Below are positions 1 to 10,094 of a stretch of DNA of 64,000 nt, one piece after another. The DNA is taken from assembly GCA_016703265.1 (NCBI GenBank), contig JADJCK010000004.1, positions 62,001 through 126,000 on the forward strand, in the 5' to 3' direction. The notes beneath the pieces were generated by a model, which made no database searches, was not told the origin of the DNA, and saw only the letters and a program-made list of their open reading frames with translations. Source of the DNA: a bacterium. Lineage in GTDB: Bacteria; Krumholzibacteriota; Krumholzibacteriia; LZORAL124-64-63. A program made the position numbers and the translations under genes. Position 1 is the stretch's first letter, and each line of letters starts with the position of its first letter.

Positions 1-210
1 TCAGCGTTGAGGGCCAACGTCATGCCGCCGCGCCCATTCTTGAATAATGAAAACGAGAATTCTTTAAGGCACACAGAGGATCTGCCGATGCCATGTCCGG
101 TGAGAACGCACACGGAACCGCGCGGAGATGGGCGGTTCAGGTTCTGCCACGCCGGCGACCCCGGGTTCCGGGCGAGATCGCCCGCACCGCCGCTGCCAAG
201 GGAGCAGATG

Positions 211-1869
211 ATGAAGAACTGGACGATCGGGAAGCGCATTTTCGCCGGATTCGGCGCTGTGCTCGCCATCATGGCCATGCTGGGCACGTTCACGACGGTG
301 CGCCTGCTGGCGGTCCGCCACGATGCGCGCGACATCGCCGCCAACCTGCCCATGCTGCGGCATGTGTCGACTCTCGCGATGGGTGCGCGCGACAACATGA
401 CGATCATCTATCGCCACATCGGCGCGCCGACCCTTGCGGAGAAGAAGCAGCTCGAGGAAGACATGAAGGCGGCCCGCGCCACCAACAGCACGGCCCTCGA
501 GGAGTTCACGAAGCTCGCGACCGAGGACGAGGTCAAGGCACTGCTGGCCGAACTCAACGCGGCCCGCGAAGTGTACGGCAAGAAGCGTTCGGAACTTCTC
601 GAAGCCAGCCGTGCAGCGACGACGCCCGAGGAGTCCGCTGTCGTCCTGGGGCGCGCCAGGGACGAGCTGCAGCCGCTGGTGGTGCGGTACGCCAATTCCA
701 TCAACGCCATCTGGGAGCGTGAAGAGGCTGAATCCCTCGAGTCGGCGAACACCATCGCGGCGGCCAGTTCGCGCACCACGCTGCTGACGATCATCGCGGT
801 CGCCATCGCGCTGGCAGCGGGCGCTCTTCTCTCGTTCGGCCTCGTGCGCGGCATCACGTCGGTGCTGCGCCGCGTCAGCCAGGAGCTCGGCGACGGCTCG
901 CGTCAGGTCGTGGCGGCCGCCACGCAGGTGGCGAGCGCCGCACAGTCACTGGCCCAGGGCGCCAGCGAGCAGGCGGCGGCCATCGAGCAGACCAGCGCCT
1001 CGATCGAGCAGATGTCCAGCGTGACGCTGCACAACGCCGACAACGCCGACAAGGTGAACCAGCTGGCGCGCCAGGCCCGCGACGCGGCCGAGAAGGGCGC
1101 CGGCGACATGACGCACATGTCGGAGGCCATGGTCGCCATCCAGTCGGGCAGCGACGACATCGCGCGCATCATCAAGACCATCGACGAGATCGCCTTCCAG
1201 ACCAACATCCTGGCGCTGAACGCCGCGGTCGAAGCGGCCCGCGCCGGCGAGGCCGGGCGCGGCTTCGCGGTCGTGGCCGAGGAAGTGCGCGGCCTGGCGC
1301 ACCGCAGTGCGCAGGCGGCCCGCGAATCGACCACGCGCATCAGCGACGCCGTCAGTCGCACCCACCAGGGCGTCGCCATCAGCGGCCAGGTCGGTGCCGC
1401 GTTGAACGAGATCGTGGCCCACGTGCGGCATGTGGACGAACTGGCCGCCTCGGTGGCCAGCGCTTCGCGCGAGCAGAGCCAGGGCATCTCGCAGGTGAAC
1501 CTTGCGGTGGGCCAGATGGACAAGGTCACGCAGTCGAACGCCGCCGGCGCCGAGGAGAGCGCGAGCGCCGCCGAGGAACTGAACGCGCAGGCCGAGGCCA
1601 TGCGCGTGACGGTGCTGGAGCTGGAGCGTCTGGCGGGATGCGGCGGCAACGCGACGACGCCGGCCGCGGCGCCCAAGAAGCGCACGGCTGTGCGGCCGGC
1701 AGCGGCAGCGGCGGCGCCCCGCAGGACGACGGCACCGGCCCCGGCGCGCGCCAAGGCGCCGGCCCCGCGGGCGGCCGCCCGCACGCCGCAGCGCGTGCCC
1801 GACCAGGTGCTGGTGCCGAGCGACGCCGAGTGGGACGACAAGTCGATGGATGACTGGAACGACCTGTAG
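211..1869 (+). CDS. methyl-accepting chemotaxis protein
   Basis: Inner-membrane chemoreceptor that signals to CheA/CheW. An N-terminal membrane segment follows the start (IGKRIFAGFGAVLAIMAML), then a helical ~190-residue sensor region of 4-helix-bundle type, a second membrane segment (LLTIIAVAIALAAGALL), and a short linker in place of a clear full HAMP. The signalling hairpin carries the family hallmark IAFQTNILALNAAVEAARAGE. The tail is Ala/Pro-rich and ends in an acidic W-containing peptide (EWDDKSMDDWNDL). GGAG at 201-204 favours ATG 211 (ATG 208 is next to it); the open frame extends upstream to 7 but lacks receptor-like sequence there. No che genes are adjacent. The ligand is unknown. 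Confidence 0.93.
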   Translation: MKNWTIGKRIFAGFGAVLAIMAMLGTFTTVRLLAVRHDARDIAANLPMLRHVSTLAMGARDNMTIIYRHIGAPTLAEKKQLEEDMKAARATNSTALEEFTKLATEDEVKALLAELNAAREVYGKKRSELLEASRAATTPEESAVVLGRARDELQPLVVRYANSINAIWEREEAESLESANTIAAASSRTTLLTIIAVAIALAAGALLSFGLVRGITSVLRRVSQELGDGSRQVVAAATQVASAAQSLAQGASEQAAAIEQTSASIEQMSSVTLHNADNADKVNQLARQARDAAEKGAGDMTHMSEAMVAIQSGSDDIARIIKTIDEIAFQTNILALNAAVEAARAGEAGRGFAVVAEEVRGLAHRSAQAARESTTRISDAVSRTHQGVAISGQVGAALNEIVAHVRHVDELAASVASASREQSQGISQVNLAVGQMDKVTQSNAAGAEESASAAEELNAQAEAMRVTVLELERLAGCGGNATTPAAAPKKRTAVRPAAAAAAPRRTTAPAPARAKAPAPRAAARTPQRVPDQVLVPSDAEWDDKSMDDWNDL

Positions 1870-1910
1870 GCCGCGAGGGCACGGTAACCGGCGCGGACGG
1901 AAGCGGAATC

Positions 1911-1938
1911 GGCCCGGGGCTCAGCCTCGGGCCTGTTC
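1911..1938 (+). terminator. hairpin terminator between convergent genes
   Basis: A GGCCCG...CGGGCC stem with inner GGCT/AGCC pairing is followed by TGTTCCTTTC on the plus strand. It lies between the 3' ends of the chemoreceptor and the oppositely oriented lipoprotein gene, and could serve both. Confidence 0.6.
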
Positions 1939-1952
1939 CTTTCGGAATGGGC

Positions 1953-3563
1953 TCAGGGCAATGTCAGGACAATGCCGCCGACGGTATTCGCCCCACTGAT
2001 CTCGATGACCCCGGCCGCCGCCCAGTCGTCGGTTCCCGGATACCAATACTCGATCAAGCCCGGTTCCGTCTGCGTGTCGCCGGAGAAGTCGTAGGCGCGC
2101 AAGCCGATCTTGTACCGACCGTCTTCGAGTCCGGCCAGCGAGAAACCGCTCGCCGGCCCGAGATACTGGCTGTAGAGAACGGTCAGTGAGTCCTCGCTCG
2201 TGACCCTGACGCTGGACAAGCTCCAGTTGGACCCGATTGGGCCTATCGTGCCGCTGATGACACCGCCCCGCTCGAGCACGAGGTCGAGAACCAGCGTCCC
2301 GCCGTTTGCGGGGATCGTGACCAGGGACGCGGCCTCGGGTGTCGCCGCGCGGTCAAACCACTGGTTTCGCCAGGTGCGATTGCTGGAATTGCCGGAGATC
2401 CGCGCCAGGTACTGGCCCGGCTGCGCACAGGCCATCCCGTACAGCCCCTGCGGCTGGAAGTAGAGCGACTGCACCAGGACCCGGCTGGTCGGATCCCACA
2501 GTTCCAGCCGGGCCGAACCCGCACCGGATTCGTGCATCTCCAGGGTGGTGCGAACGAGCACGCCCGAGATCGCATCATGGACGCCGGACGTCGTCACGCC
2601 CGCCTCGAGGTCGAAGACGGTCGCATCTTCCCGGCGCGGGCCGCCTACCCAATGCCGGGCCGATCCATGGACGATCGCCAGACGCACCGGTACCGGGCGC
2701 AGGAACGGCAACTCGAAACGGCCGTCCTCGTGAATCACGCACGGACCCGCGACCATGACGTTGTCCATGTCGTAGGCTTCCAGCGAGGGTGCGCTGATCC
2801 CCATGGCAAGCCAGGCACCGCTGATGGTGCCGGTCAGCCGGGCCGGGGCTTCCCAGAAGTCCGCCACCGTCGTCAGGGAGTCGACGCCTACGTGGTAGAT
2901 GTCACCGTCGTCCACGTCACGTTCGCCGGGCAGCCAGAACGACTCGCCGCGTTCGGACCAGCCGCGTTGCACCCGGACCTGAATCCGGTAATTGCCCGGG
3001 ACGATGGCTCCGAGTGTCAGCGCCAGGCGGCCATCGACGATGGTCGCTTCCTCCATGGGTCCCCACCAGCCATGCTCCGGGCCCTCGTCCACCCGGTACA
3101 GATCAGCTTGAACCTGCCAGCCGTCAATATCCGAAAGCCCGTCCTCGACGAGTTGCAGGGCGCCCAGCCTGAAGTTGATCTCGCGCGGCGAATCCCCGGA
3201 TCGCAGGCTCAAGGTGTCGGCCAGAACCCAGGAAAGGGCGACACCGCCGTCAGCCGTCGCGTAACAGAGCATTCCCCCGACCTGTGCCGAGATGACATAG
3301 TCGCCGGCCGGCACCTCGAGGCGATAGCGGCCGGTAGCGTCGGCGTCCAAAGCAAGGGTCACATCGGGCCCATCGGTCCGCCGGAACTGGATGAAGGGAA
3401 CAGCGCCCGTTGGCGAGGGCGAGATCAGCTGACCCTGGACGACGCATGTGCCCGTCGCCGGTGCCAGCGAGGCCTGGTCTTCATCACAGCCGCCGGCGAG
3501 CAGCAGCATGACCGCCGCGAACACCGCCAGGAGCGGTCGCCGCCGGCGAGACGGATTGATCAT
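1953..3563 (-). CDS. lipoprotein with carboxypeptidase-regulatory-like repeats (paralogue 1)
   Basis: Predicted secreted lipoprotein: basic N-terminus, hydrophobic stretch and lipobox LLAGGC near residue 30. The body is made of beta-rich modules of the carboxypeptidase regulatory-like/prealbumin kind (ATGRYRLEVPAGDYVISAQV, DGRYKIGLRAYDF), usually binding or structural domains and not enzymes. The C-terminal WYPGTDDW segment is shared with the upstream gene, so the two are paralogues. ATG 3563 overlaps the upstream stop as ATGA (3560-3563), indicating translational coupling and a two-gene operon. The biological role is unknown. Confidence 0.8.
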   Translation of the reverse strand: MINPSRRRRPLLAVFAAVMLLLAGGCDEDQASLAPATGTCVVQGQLISPSPTGAVPFIQFRRTDGPDVTLALDADATGRYRLEVPAGDYVISAQVGGMLCYATADGGVALSWVLADTLSLRSGDSPREINFRLGALQLVEDGLSDIDGWQVQADLYRVDEGPEHGWWGPMEEATIVDGRLALTLGAIVPGNYRIQVRVQRGWSERGESFWLPGERDVDDGDIYHVGVDSLTTVADFWEAPARLTGTISGAWLAMGISAPSLEAYDMDNVMVAGPCVIHEDGRFELPFLRPVPVRLAIVHGSARHWVGGPRREDATVFDLEAGVTTSGVHDAISGVLVRTTLEMHESGAGSARLELWDPTSRVLVQSLYFQPQGLYGMACAQPGQYLARISGNSSNRTWRNQWFDRAATPEAASLVTIPANGGTLVLDLVLERGGVISGTIGPIGSNWSLSSVRVTSEDSLTVLYSQYLGPASGFSLAGLEDGRYKIGLRAYDFSGDTQTEPGLIEYWYPGTDDWAAAGVIEISGANTVGGIVLTLP

Positions 3564-5098
3564 GGGAACCACCCCCCGTCATCCGTTTCCGGCACGGTCC
3601 AGACCAGGTTCCCGATCGTGTCGGAGTCGGCCACGGTGAGCAGGATCGCCTGCGAGAAATCGCCTGTTCCCGGATACCACCAGTTGTCGCCGGAAAAGGA
3701 CGCCCGCAGGTAGTAGCTGCCGTCGGGCAGGCCATCCACCGAGAACGCGCCTGTCGTCGCGTGGCCCGAAGAGCCGCAGATGTCCTGACCCGCCTGGTCC
3801 TGCACGAAGATGGAGCCGATATAGCCGGCATCGCCGTCTTCCTCGACCAACGTGCCGACAAGGGCTCCGCCGGGACGCAGGACGAGGTTCACGTCGGTGA
3901 AGGCGCCATTCACCACGGTGAGCGGCATGGCTTCGGACTCGGTGGCCGCATCGTCATACCATTGCGGCAACCAAGGATCGGCAGAGCAGAACCCGGAGAT
4001 GTACAGACGGTAGGTGCCGGCCTCCAGGTTGGAGATCTGGGATGGCCGCCATTGGTCGGTCGCGAACCATCGCCGACGTCCGTCGGGATGGACCAGCAGG
4101 AAATCGACTCGATCGTCTACGAGCAGACCGGGCCCGACGGTGCTGATGCGCAGCCCGCCCTCCGACAACTCCAGGCCCGTCACGTGGTCGCCCGGTTGCA
4201 CATTGTAGACTGTCGCGCCCTGGAACGACGTGCCCCCGAACCACTGCTCCACGCCGTTGCAGCGTGCGCTGAATCGCAATTGTTCGGCTGCAAACAGGTC
4301 GATCCGGAACGATCCATCCGGTTCGCAGTCGACCTCGGAGCGGGTGGCACCGAAGGGCGTCACGGCGCGGACCCGCATGGCCTGTCTGCCGAGTTGCCAG
4401 CTTCCCGAAACGTTGCCGGAAACAGTGATATGACCAGGGCGCAGGTCGACGGAGTACGACACGCTGTCGGAAGCGACGTGCAGCGAATCCGCATCGGCGG
4501 CATTGACCGTGCCCGGCAGGAAGACCGCGTCGCGCCCACTGCGCGCGTACAGGATCATGCCGTACGTGGCCGGCGGCAGCAGCCGGAACTCGAACGTCGC
4601 TTCTCCGTCGACGACTTCAACGTATCGATACGCATCGCAATAGGGGCTGGCGATCTGAAGTCGCGCTTCTTCACCGTCGAACGCCGGGGGCAGGGTGACG
4701 GACACGCGTGCGCGACCGCGTACGAAGTCCTTGCGCCGCACCGCGCGGCCGACGGAAACCGTATCGAGATCGCTCTCGACCGAGCCGCTATTGCCCAATC
4801 GCAACGATGCCCTGTAGATGCCGATCGGCAGTTCCAGGCGGTACCAACCGCTCGAATCCGCATCGATATCCGCGAAGACTTCGATCCCGCCGACCAGGTT
4901 TCGCAACATCAGCCTGGCCGGGACGGGCACCCCCGCCTCGCTCACGCGTCCTTCGAGAACTCCGACTTCCGCGAGTGGTGTCGGATCCGGCATCTCGCTC
5001 ACGCAGGCGCCCATGGCGACCACGATCGCGACCAGGACAACAACCAGCGTCGGCAGCAGGGCCCGATTCGAGCGGCAATGATCTGGGCTTCGGGACAT
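3560..5098 (-). CDS. lipoprotein with carboxypeptidase-regulatory-like repeats (paralogue 2)
   Basis: First gene of the coupled pair. The signal sequence ends in lipobox AMGAC (about residue 32). Repeated beta modules of the type DSSGWYRLELPIGIYRASL and AGTYRLYISGF fill the mature protein, and the WYPGTGDF motif near the C-terminus matches WYPGTDDW of its partner. Its stop overlaps the partner's start. It is probably an outer-membrane-anchored or surface lipoprotein; no catalytic motif was seen. Confidence 0.8.
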   Translation of the reverse strand: MSRSPDHCRSNRALLPTLVVVLVAIVVAMGACVSEMPDPTPLAEVGVLEGRVSEAGVPVPARLMLRNLVGGIEVFADIDADSSGWYRLELPIGIYRASLRLGNSGSVESDLDTVSVGRAVRRKDFVRGRARVSVTLPPAFDGEEARLQIASPYCDAYRYVEVVDGEATFEFRLLPPATYGMILYARSGRDAVFLPGTVNAADADSLHVASDSVSYSVDLRPGHITVSGNVSGSWQLGRQAMRVRAVTPFGATRSEVDCEPDGSFRIDLFAAEQLRFSARCNGVEQWFGGTSFQGATVYNVQPGDHVTGLELSEGGLRISTVGPGLLVDDRVDFLLVHPDGRRRWFATDQWRPSQISNLEAGTYRLYISGFCSADPWLPQWYDDAATESEAMPLTVVNGAFTDVNLVLRPGGALVGTLVEEDGDAGYIGSIFVQDQAGQDICGSSGHATTGAFSVDGLPDGSYYLRASFSGDNWWYPGTGDFSQAILLTVADSDTIGNLVWTVPETDDGGWFP

Positions 5099-5334
5099 CA
5101 GGAACTCTCAGGCAAACGTGCGGGGGTTCAGGATCCCCACGATTGTCGCCCACGACGGCAATCGAGTCAACCGCTGCGCCTTTCGCCCGCGCACGTCGAT
5201 CAACGCAAGCCCAACCGCGTCGCCAGGTTGTGCAGGTTCCCCCGCTGCAGCCCCAGTTCGCGCGCGGCCGCCGAACTGGGCGGGAGCGCCGCGGCCCGGG
5301 GCTGATCGCCCGCCTGCGGACGGCCGCAAACAGG

Positions 5335-5366
5335 AAGGCGCCGCACCCCGGCGGGAGCGGCGCCTT
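5335..5366 (-). terminator. strong hairpin terminator downstream of the second chemoreceptor
   Basis: Perfect 10-bp inverted repeat AAGGCGCCGC / GCGGCGCCTT with a ~12-nt loop, just after the stop of the minus-strand chemoreceptor gene (5383). The remaining interval, 5099-5334, shows no gene. Confidence 0.65.
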
Positions 5367-5382
5367 CGTTCGTTCGTGGTCG

Positions 5383-7083
5383 TCAGCGGGAGCCGGCGCC
5401 CACGGTCTCCTCGTAGCGGAAGCGCCCCACCGAAACGCGCAACGCCTCGCCGAGACGCGACAGCTCGGTCGCACTCGCGTCGACCTGGCGGCCGGCGCTG
5501 TCGATCTCGCCGAGGCCCGTGTTCACGCGCGCGATCCCGTCGGCGATGGTCTCCGACCCGGAGGCGATCTCCGACATGTGCGCGTTCGAGCTGGACACGC
5601 CGCCGTTGGCCGCCGCGATGCTCGACGCCACCTCGCGGGTCACGGCCGTCTGTTCCTCGATGGCCGCGGCGATCGTGCCCGTGAACTCGCTCATCTGGGC
5701 AATGATGCCGGTGATGGCGTTGATGTCGGTCGCCGCGCTGCTCGTCGACTTCTGCACGGCCGCAATGCGCCGCTGGATGTCGTCGGCCGCCACCGTGGTC
5801 TGGCGCGCCAGTTCCTTGATCTCGCTGGCGACCACCGCGAAGCCGCGCCCGGCGTCGCCGGCGTGGGCCGCCTCGATGGTCGCGTTGAGCGCCAGCAGGT
5901 TGGTCTGCGAGGAGATGTGGGAGATCGTCTCGGTCACGTTGCCGATCTCCTTGGCGGCCCGCTCCAGCTCGTCCATGGTCCGGCTGATCTCGATGGCCTG
6001 GCGCGAAGCGTCCTCGCTGACGGCGCGCGCCCGCTCGGAACTGTTGGCGATGCTCCCGACGGTCTCGCTCAGTTCGCCCGTGGCGGCGGCGACAGTGTGC
6101 AGGTTGGCGGTCGCCTGCTGCATGTTCGCGGCCACGTCCTGGGCACCGGCGCTGAAGTTGCCGGCGGTCTCGCTCATGGTGCCGGCAAGCTCGTTCATCT
6201 CGTGCACGCCGTTCGACATGCTGCCGGCCACCGCCGACAGCTCGGTCGAGGCCGAAGCGACGGTCTGGATCCCGCCCGTGATCTCGGCGATGACACCGCG
6301 GAACGAGCGCCCCATGGCATTCAAGGCGCGGATCAGGCGCCCGACCTCGTCCTCGGGGCCCTCCGGCAGCGTGCCGGTCAGGTCGCCGCGCGCCATCGCG
6401 GCCGCGAACTCCACGGCTCCACCCAGGCGCCGGGTGATGGTGACAGCGATCCGGTTCACCATGAAGGCCAGGAAGGCGAGGGCGGCGGCAGCGAAGGCAG
6501 CCACCACGGCCAGCCAGCCGGCCCGCGCGCGCAGCAGCGCCGCCACATTCTTCTCGTCGGTCGCCAGCTGGCTGTTCGCCAGCTTCACGACTTCATCGAT
6601 GGCCGTGCGGTGCTGGCGGAACAGCGGGTCGAGCTGCCCGTGCAGGACGGCGCGGGCACGGGCGCGATCGCCGCGCGAGGCGGCCGGCACCAGGTCGCGG
6701 TCGACGATCACGAAGAACTGTTGAGCCGGCGTGTAGGAGTCCTCGAGCAGCAGCGTCCGCACTCGCCCACTGATGTCGGAGTCTTCCCAGTACTTGTGCC
6801 GATCGCCGTGCTCCTGGCGCAGGGTGCGCATCCGGCCCGCCAGCTCCGTCGCCACTGCCGGCGAATCCGCGTCGGCCATCTGGTAGGCCACCAGGTAGGC
6901 TTCGACGATGTACTCGGGGGGCGGCAGCACATCGGCGATCAGGTCCTTGCCTTCGACGATCCGGGCATAGGCCGGGCCGTTGACCTTGGTGGCCCCGATC
7001 GTGTTCCAGGACAGGATGGCGAAGACGACGAATGCCAGCGCGGAAACTCCCACGCCGAGCAGCAGCTTGAGGCGGAGACTCAT
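5383..7083 (-). CDS. methyl-accepting chemotaxis protein with HAMP domain
   Basis: Chemoreceptor of 566 residues. ATG 7083 is followed directly by a membrane helix (LKLLLGVGVSALAFVVFAIL). A ~170-residue periplasmic helical sensor follows, then a second membrane helix (LAVVAAFAAAALAFLAFMV), a recognisable HAMP (MARGDLTGTLPEGPEDEVGR) and the signalling hairpin ISSQTNLLALNATIEAAHAGD. It ends VGRFRYEETVGAGSR without a CheB/CheR pentapeptide. The frame is open upstream to 7353 but that part is unlike any receptor. It lies 178 bp from the hybrid kinase gene, in the same orientation. Confidence 0.93.
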   Translation of the reverse strand: MSLRLKLLLGVGVSALAFVVFAILSWNTIGATKVNGPAYARIVEGKDLIADVLPPPEYIVEAYLVAYQMADADSPAVATELAGRMRTLRQEHGDRHKYWEDSDISGRVRTLLLEDSYTPAQQFFVIVDRDLVPAASRGDRARARAVLHGQLDPLFRQHRTAIDEVVKLANSQLATDEKNVAALLRARAGWLAVVAAFAAAALAFLAFMVNRIAVTITRRLGGAVEFAAAMARGDLTGTLPEGPEDEVGRLIRALNAMGRSFRGVIAEITGGIQTVASASTELSAVAGSMSNGVHEMNELAGTMSETAGNFSAGAQDVAANMQQATANLHTVAAATGELSETVGSIANSSERARAVSEDASRQAIEISRTMDELERAAKEIGNVTETISHISSQTNLLALNATIEAAHAGDAGRGFAVVASEIKELARQTTVAADDIQRRIAAVQKSTSSAATDINAITGIIAQMSEFTGTIAAAIEEQTAVTREVASSIAAANGGVSSSNAHMSEIASGSETIADGIARVNTGLGEIDSAGRQVDASATELSRLGEALRVSVGRFRYEETVGAGSR

Positions 7084-7261
7084 CGGGAACTGACCTCTGG
7101 GCCGAGGGACGTTCAAGGGCGGCGACAACACGGACGGGGGCCATGCGATCGCTGCTCCGGTTGTCCGAATTGATCGGGCCCGGTCAGGCGAACTTGAGAA
7201 AGCAAAGCGAATCGCGGCCGTTCCGGCGACACCGGCCGTTTGGAGCCCTTTGGCGCCCGTC

Positions 7262-9868
7262 TCAGCCCCTGGAGGGCCCGCCCAGCGCGTCGGCGACCAC
7301 CCCGGCCAGATGCTCGATCGTGATGGGCTTCTGCACCCAGGCGACCGCCCCAAGGTCGAGCAGCCCCACGCCGCGCGCGCCCAGTGGATATCCGCTCATC
7401 GCGACCACCCGCACGGCGGGCGCCAGTTCGCGCAGGTGCCGGCAGAGCGCCTCCCCGTCCAGGTCGGGCATCACCACATCGGTGAGCACCAGGTCGAAGC
7501 GGCCTTCCTCGCGCGCGAACAGGTCGAGGGCCTGGCGACCCGAACCCGCCGCCGTCACTCGATAGCCCAGGTGGCGCAACATTGCCGTGATCGCGTCGCT
7601 CACCGACGGTTCGTCCTCGACCACGAGCACCGCTTGACCCGCCCCGCGCACGATGGCCGGCTTCTCCGGGACTGTCGCCGCACGCACGGCGTCCGTCCGC
7701 GGCAGCAGGAGCGTGAACGTGGTGCCGCCACCGACCTCCGAGTGCACCTGGAAGTGGCCGCCGTGCTGTGCGGCGATGCCGGCCGCCTGGGACAGGCCGA
7801 GCCCCGTGCCGTCGCCGATCGCCTTCGTGGTGAAGAAAGGCTCGAAGATGAGCGGCAGCGTCTCGACCGCGATGCCGGTGCCCGTGTCGGCGACATCCAG
7901 CCGCAGCCACGACCCGGCCAGCGACTGGCCGCAGTGGGCGCACTTGCCTGCGGTGGCGTCGATCGTGTCGCGGCGCAGCGCCAGCTTCAACGTGCCGCCG
8001 TCCGGCATCGCATCGCGCGCGTTGATGGCGAGGTTGGTGATCAGCTGCTGCAGCTGCGCGGGCTCGGCCTCCATCAGGTACGAGCCCGGCTCGACCTGCA
8101 GATCCATGCGGATGTTCTCCGGCAGCATCGCCCGCAGGAAACCCACGGTGTCGCGCACGCAGTGATCGAGATCCACCGGCTGCACGCGACGCATCGTCTT
8201 CTGGCTGAAGTCGAGGATCTGGCGCACGAGATGCGCCGCGCGACGGCTCGAGTCGGAGATGCGCCGCAGGTTCTCCTGCGACGACACCGGTGTTTCGGGC
8301 GCTGTCTGCAGCAACTCGGTGAAGCCCAAGATGCTGCAGAGGATGTTGTTGAAGTCGTGCGCGATGCCGGCCGCAAGCTGGCCGACAGCGGCCAGCCGCT
8401 CCTGCTGCACCGCTTCCTTCTCCAGGCGCTTGCGCCGCGTGATGTCCTGGTGGACGCCCGCCGCACGCAGGGGCCGTCCCTCGGCATCGCGCACCAGGAC
8501 CTTGCCCGTGTCCAGGATCCAGACCCAGCCGCCGGAAGCATGCCTCATGCGGAACTCGGCGCGGTAGATCGGCGTCCGGCCCTCCAGGTGTTCCTTCAGG
8601 ACGGCATTGATCCCGGGCATGTCGTCCGGATGCACGCGCTCGGACCAGGCCGCCAGGGTGCCGGGAATCTCGGTGATCTCGTGACCCAGCATCGCGGCCC
8701 AGCGCGTGTCGAAGACCACGACGTCGGTGGCCAGGTCCCAGTCCCACACGCCCAGCTCGGCACCCGTCAGCGCCAGGTCCAGGCGCTCCTCGCTCTCGCG
8801 CAGGTCGGTCTCGGTGCGTCGCCAGTCGGTGATGTCGATGAAATAGCCGCTGATCGTGGCGCCGCCGCCCACGGTGCCACCACGCGCCACAAGATTGGCC
8901 AGGACCCACACCACGCTCCCGTCGCGATGCCGGAAGCGGCAGGTGGCCTGCGCGAAGCGGCCGCTCCGTTCCTGCGCACCGGTGGCCACCGAGGCCAGCA
9001 GCCGATCCAGGTCGTGCTCGTGCACCACCCGGGAGAGCATCAGGGAGCCGTCCAGGAACGCCGACGCCTCATGGCCAAGCACCTGGGCGACATTGGCCGA
9101 GATCTGCACGACCGGCCAGCCCGGCTCGTCGCGGCACTGGAAGACCACGACCGGTCCGTCGCGATAGACGTCACTTTCCTGCTGGAGCCGGTCGTGGGCG
9201 CGCTGCAGTTCATCGACCACCTGCTGGCGCCGCGCTGCCTGCAACCGGATGATGCGATTGCCGACCGCAATGCCGCCGAGCCCGATCACCCACAGGGGCC
9301 CGAGCATCCACAGCGCCCGGAGGTGGCCGCGGCGCTCGGCACTGTACAGGGGCTCGAGCGGCACGCTGATGCCCACGCCGCCGCGAATGCTCCCCTCGAA
9401 GCCGGCCTGCTCGGCGTGACAATTGATGCACTCGGCCCGCGTCACCATCGGCCGCATCAGGCGAAGCGTCGGACTCCCTTCGCTCTTGGTGAACTCCGCG
9501 ACCTCTTCGCCGCCTTCGGCAAGCTTCAACAGGGCGCTGCGCTCCCAGCTGTCGGGGGCGTTCCCGGAGTGCGCGGGCTCCAGGCTCGTGATGCGCCCCG
9601 TCACGCCGTGCATGTCGGGTTGCAAGGCGGATGGACGGCTGCCGTGGATGACCGGGTTCATCAGTGTCAGGTGCGGATCGTTGGCGGCATGGGCACGTGC
9701 GATGGCCAACGCGGCAAGGTGTGTCTCGTCACGAACGTCGCGGGCGCGCAGCACAAGCGCCACAGCCATGAACAGCGTCCAGGCCAGCGCGAGCAGCCAG
9801 GCCAGTCGCCGCAGGCGTCGGGCCGAGGGCAGGAGGGACTGGGTCTTTGCAGCGAACACGAGCGGCAC
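7262..9868 (-). CDS. hybrid histidine kinase with CxxCH periplasmic sensor, PAS domains and receiver
   Basis: 868-residue membrane sensor. TM1 is about 22-42. The periplasmic domain holds CINCH at 147-151, the c-type haem attachment signature, placed as in Tll0287-like/DUF3365 domains. TM2 is about 183-205. Two PAS regions follow (~230-340 and ~355-470, the second ending in a PAC-like LRAAGVHQDIT). The HisKA box has phospho-acceptor His in LAAGIAHDFNNIL, then an HATPase domain with NARDAM and TGLGLSQAAGI, and a receiver domain (VLVVEDE, phospho-Asp in LTDVVMPD, Lys in VQKP). A redox, NO or O2 sensing role is inferred from the CxxCH. No separate response regulator is adjacent. Confidence 0.9.
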   Translation of the reverse strand: MPLVFAAKTQSLLPSARRLRRLAWLLALAWTLFMAVALVLRARDVRDETHLAALAIARAHAANDPHLTLMNPVIHGSRPSALQPDMHGVTGRITSLEPAHSGNAPDSWERSALLKLAEGGEEVAEFTKSEGSPTLRLMRPMVTRAECINCHAEQAGFEGSIRGGVGISVPLEPLYSAERRGHLRALWMLGPLWVIGLGGIAVGNRIIRLQAARRQQVVDELQRAHDRLQQESDVYRDGPVVVFQCRDEPGWPVVQISANVAQVLGHEASAFLDGSLMLSRVVHEHDLDRLLASVATGAQERSGRFAQATCRFRHRDGSVVWVLANLVARGGTVGGGATISGYFIDITDWRRTETDLRESEERLDLALTGAELGVWDWDLATDVVVFDTRWAAMLGHEITEIPGTLAAWSERVHPDDMPGINAVLKEHLEGRTPIYRAEFRMRHASGGWVWILDTGKVLVRDAEGRPLRAAGVHQDITRRKRLEKEAVQQERLAAVGQLAAGIAHDFNNILCSILGFTELLQTAPETPVSSQENLRRISDSSRRAAHLVRQILDFSQKTMRRVQPVDLDHCVRDTVGFLRAMLPENIRMDLQVEPGSYLMEAEPAQLQQLITNLAINARDAMPDGGTLKLALRRDTIDATAGKCAHCGQSLAGSWLRLDVADTGTGIAVETLPLIFEPFFTTKAIGDGTGLGLSQAAGIAAQHGGHFQVHSEVGGGTTFTLLLPRTDAVRAATVPEKPAIVRGAGQAVLVVEDEPSVSDAITAMLRHLGYRVTAAGSGRQALDLFAREEGRFDLVLTDVVMPDLDGEALCRHLRELAPAVRVVAMSGYPLGARGVGLLDLGAVAWVQKPITIEHLAGVVADALGGPSRG

Positions 9869-10094
9869 CGGCTTCCTTCACGGAACAGGGTTCCGCGGGG
9901 CATATCCCACATGGTGGCGCGCATCATGCCGGACGTCGGCGCGCATGAAAAGACCGAAACGATATCCCGGCGACGGCAGCAGCAATGCCGACAACCGAGA
10001 TCCCGCTTGCGACAAGGGGGCCCGTTCGGCCATATTCCGCACAGTTGTCAACGTGGCTTGCCACCGGCAAACCGGAACTCCATGGGGAATTGTG

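Noticed and set aside
7113..8909. A 598-codon minus-strand frame
   Set aside because: It overlaps the hybrid kinase in a different frame on the same strand and is low-complexity Arg/Gly/Ala; the kinase frame contains all motifs.
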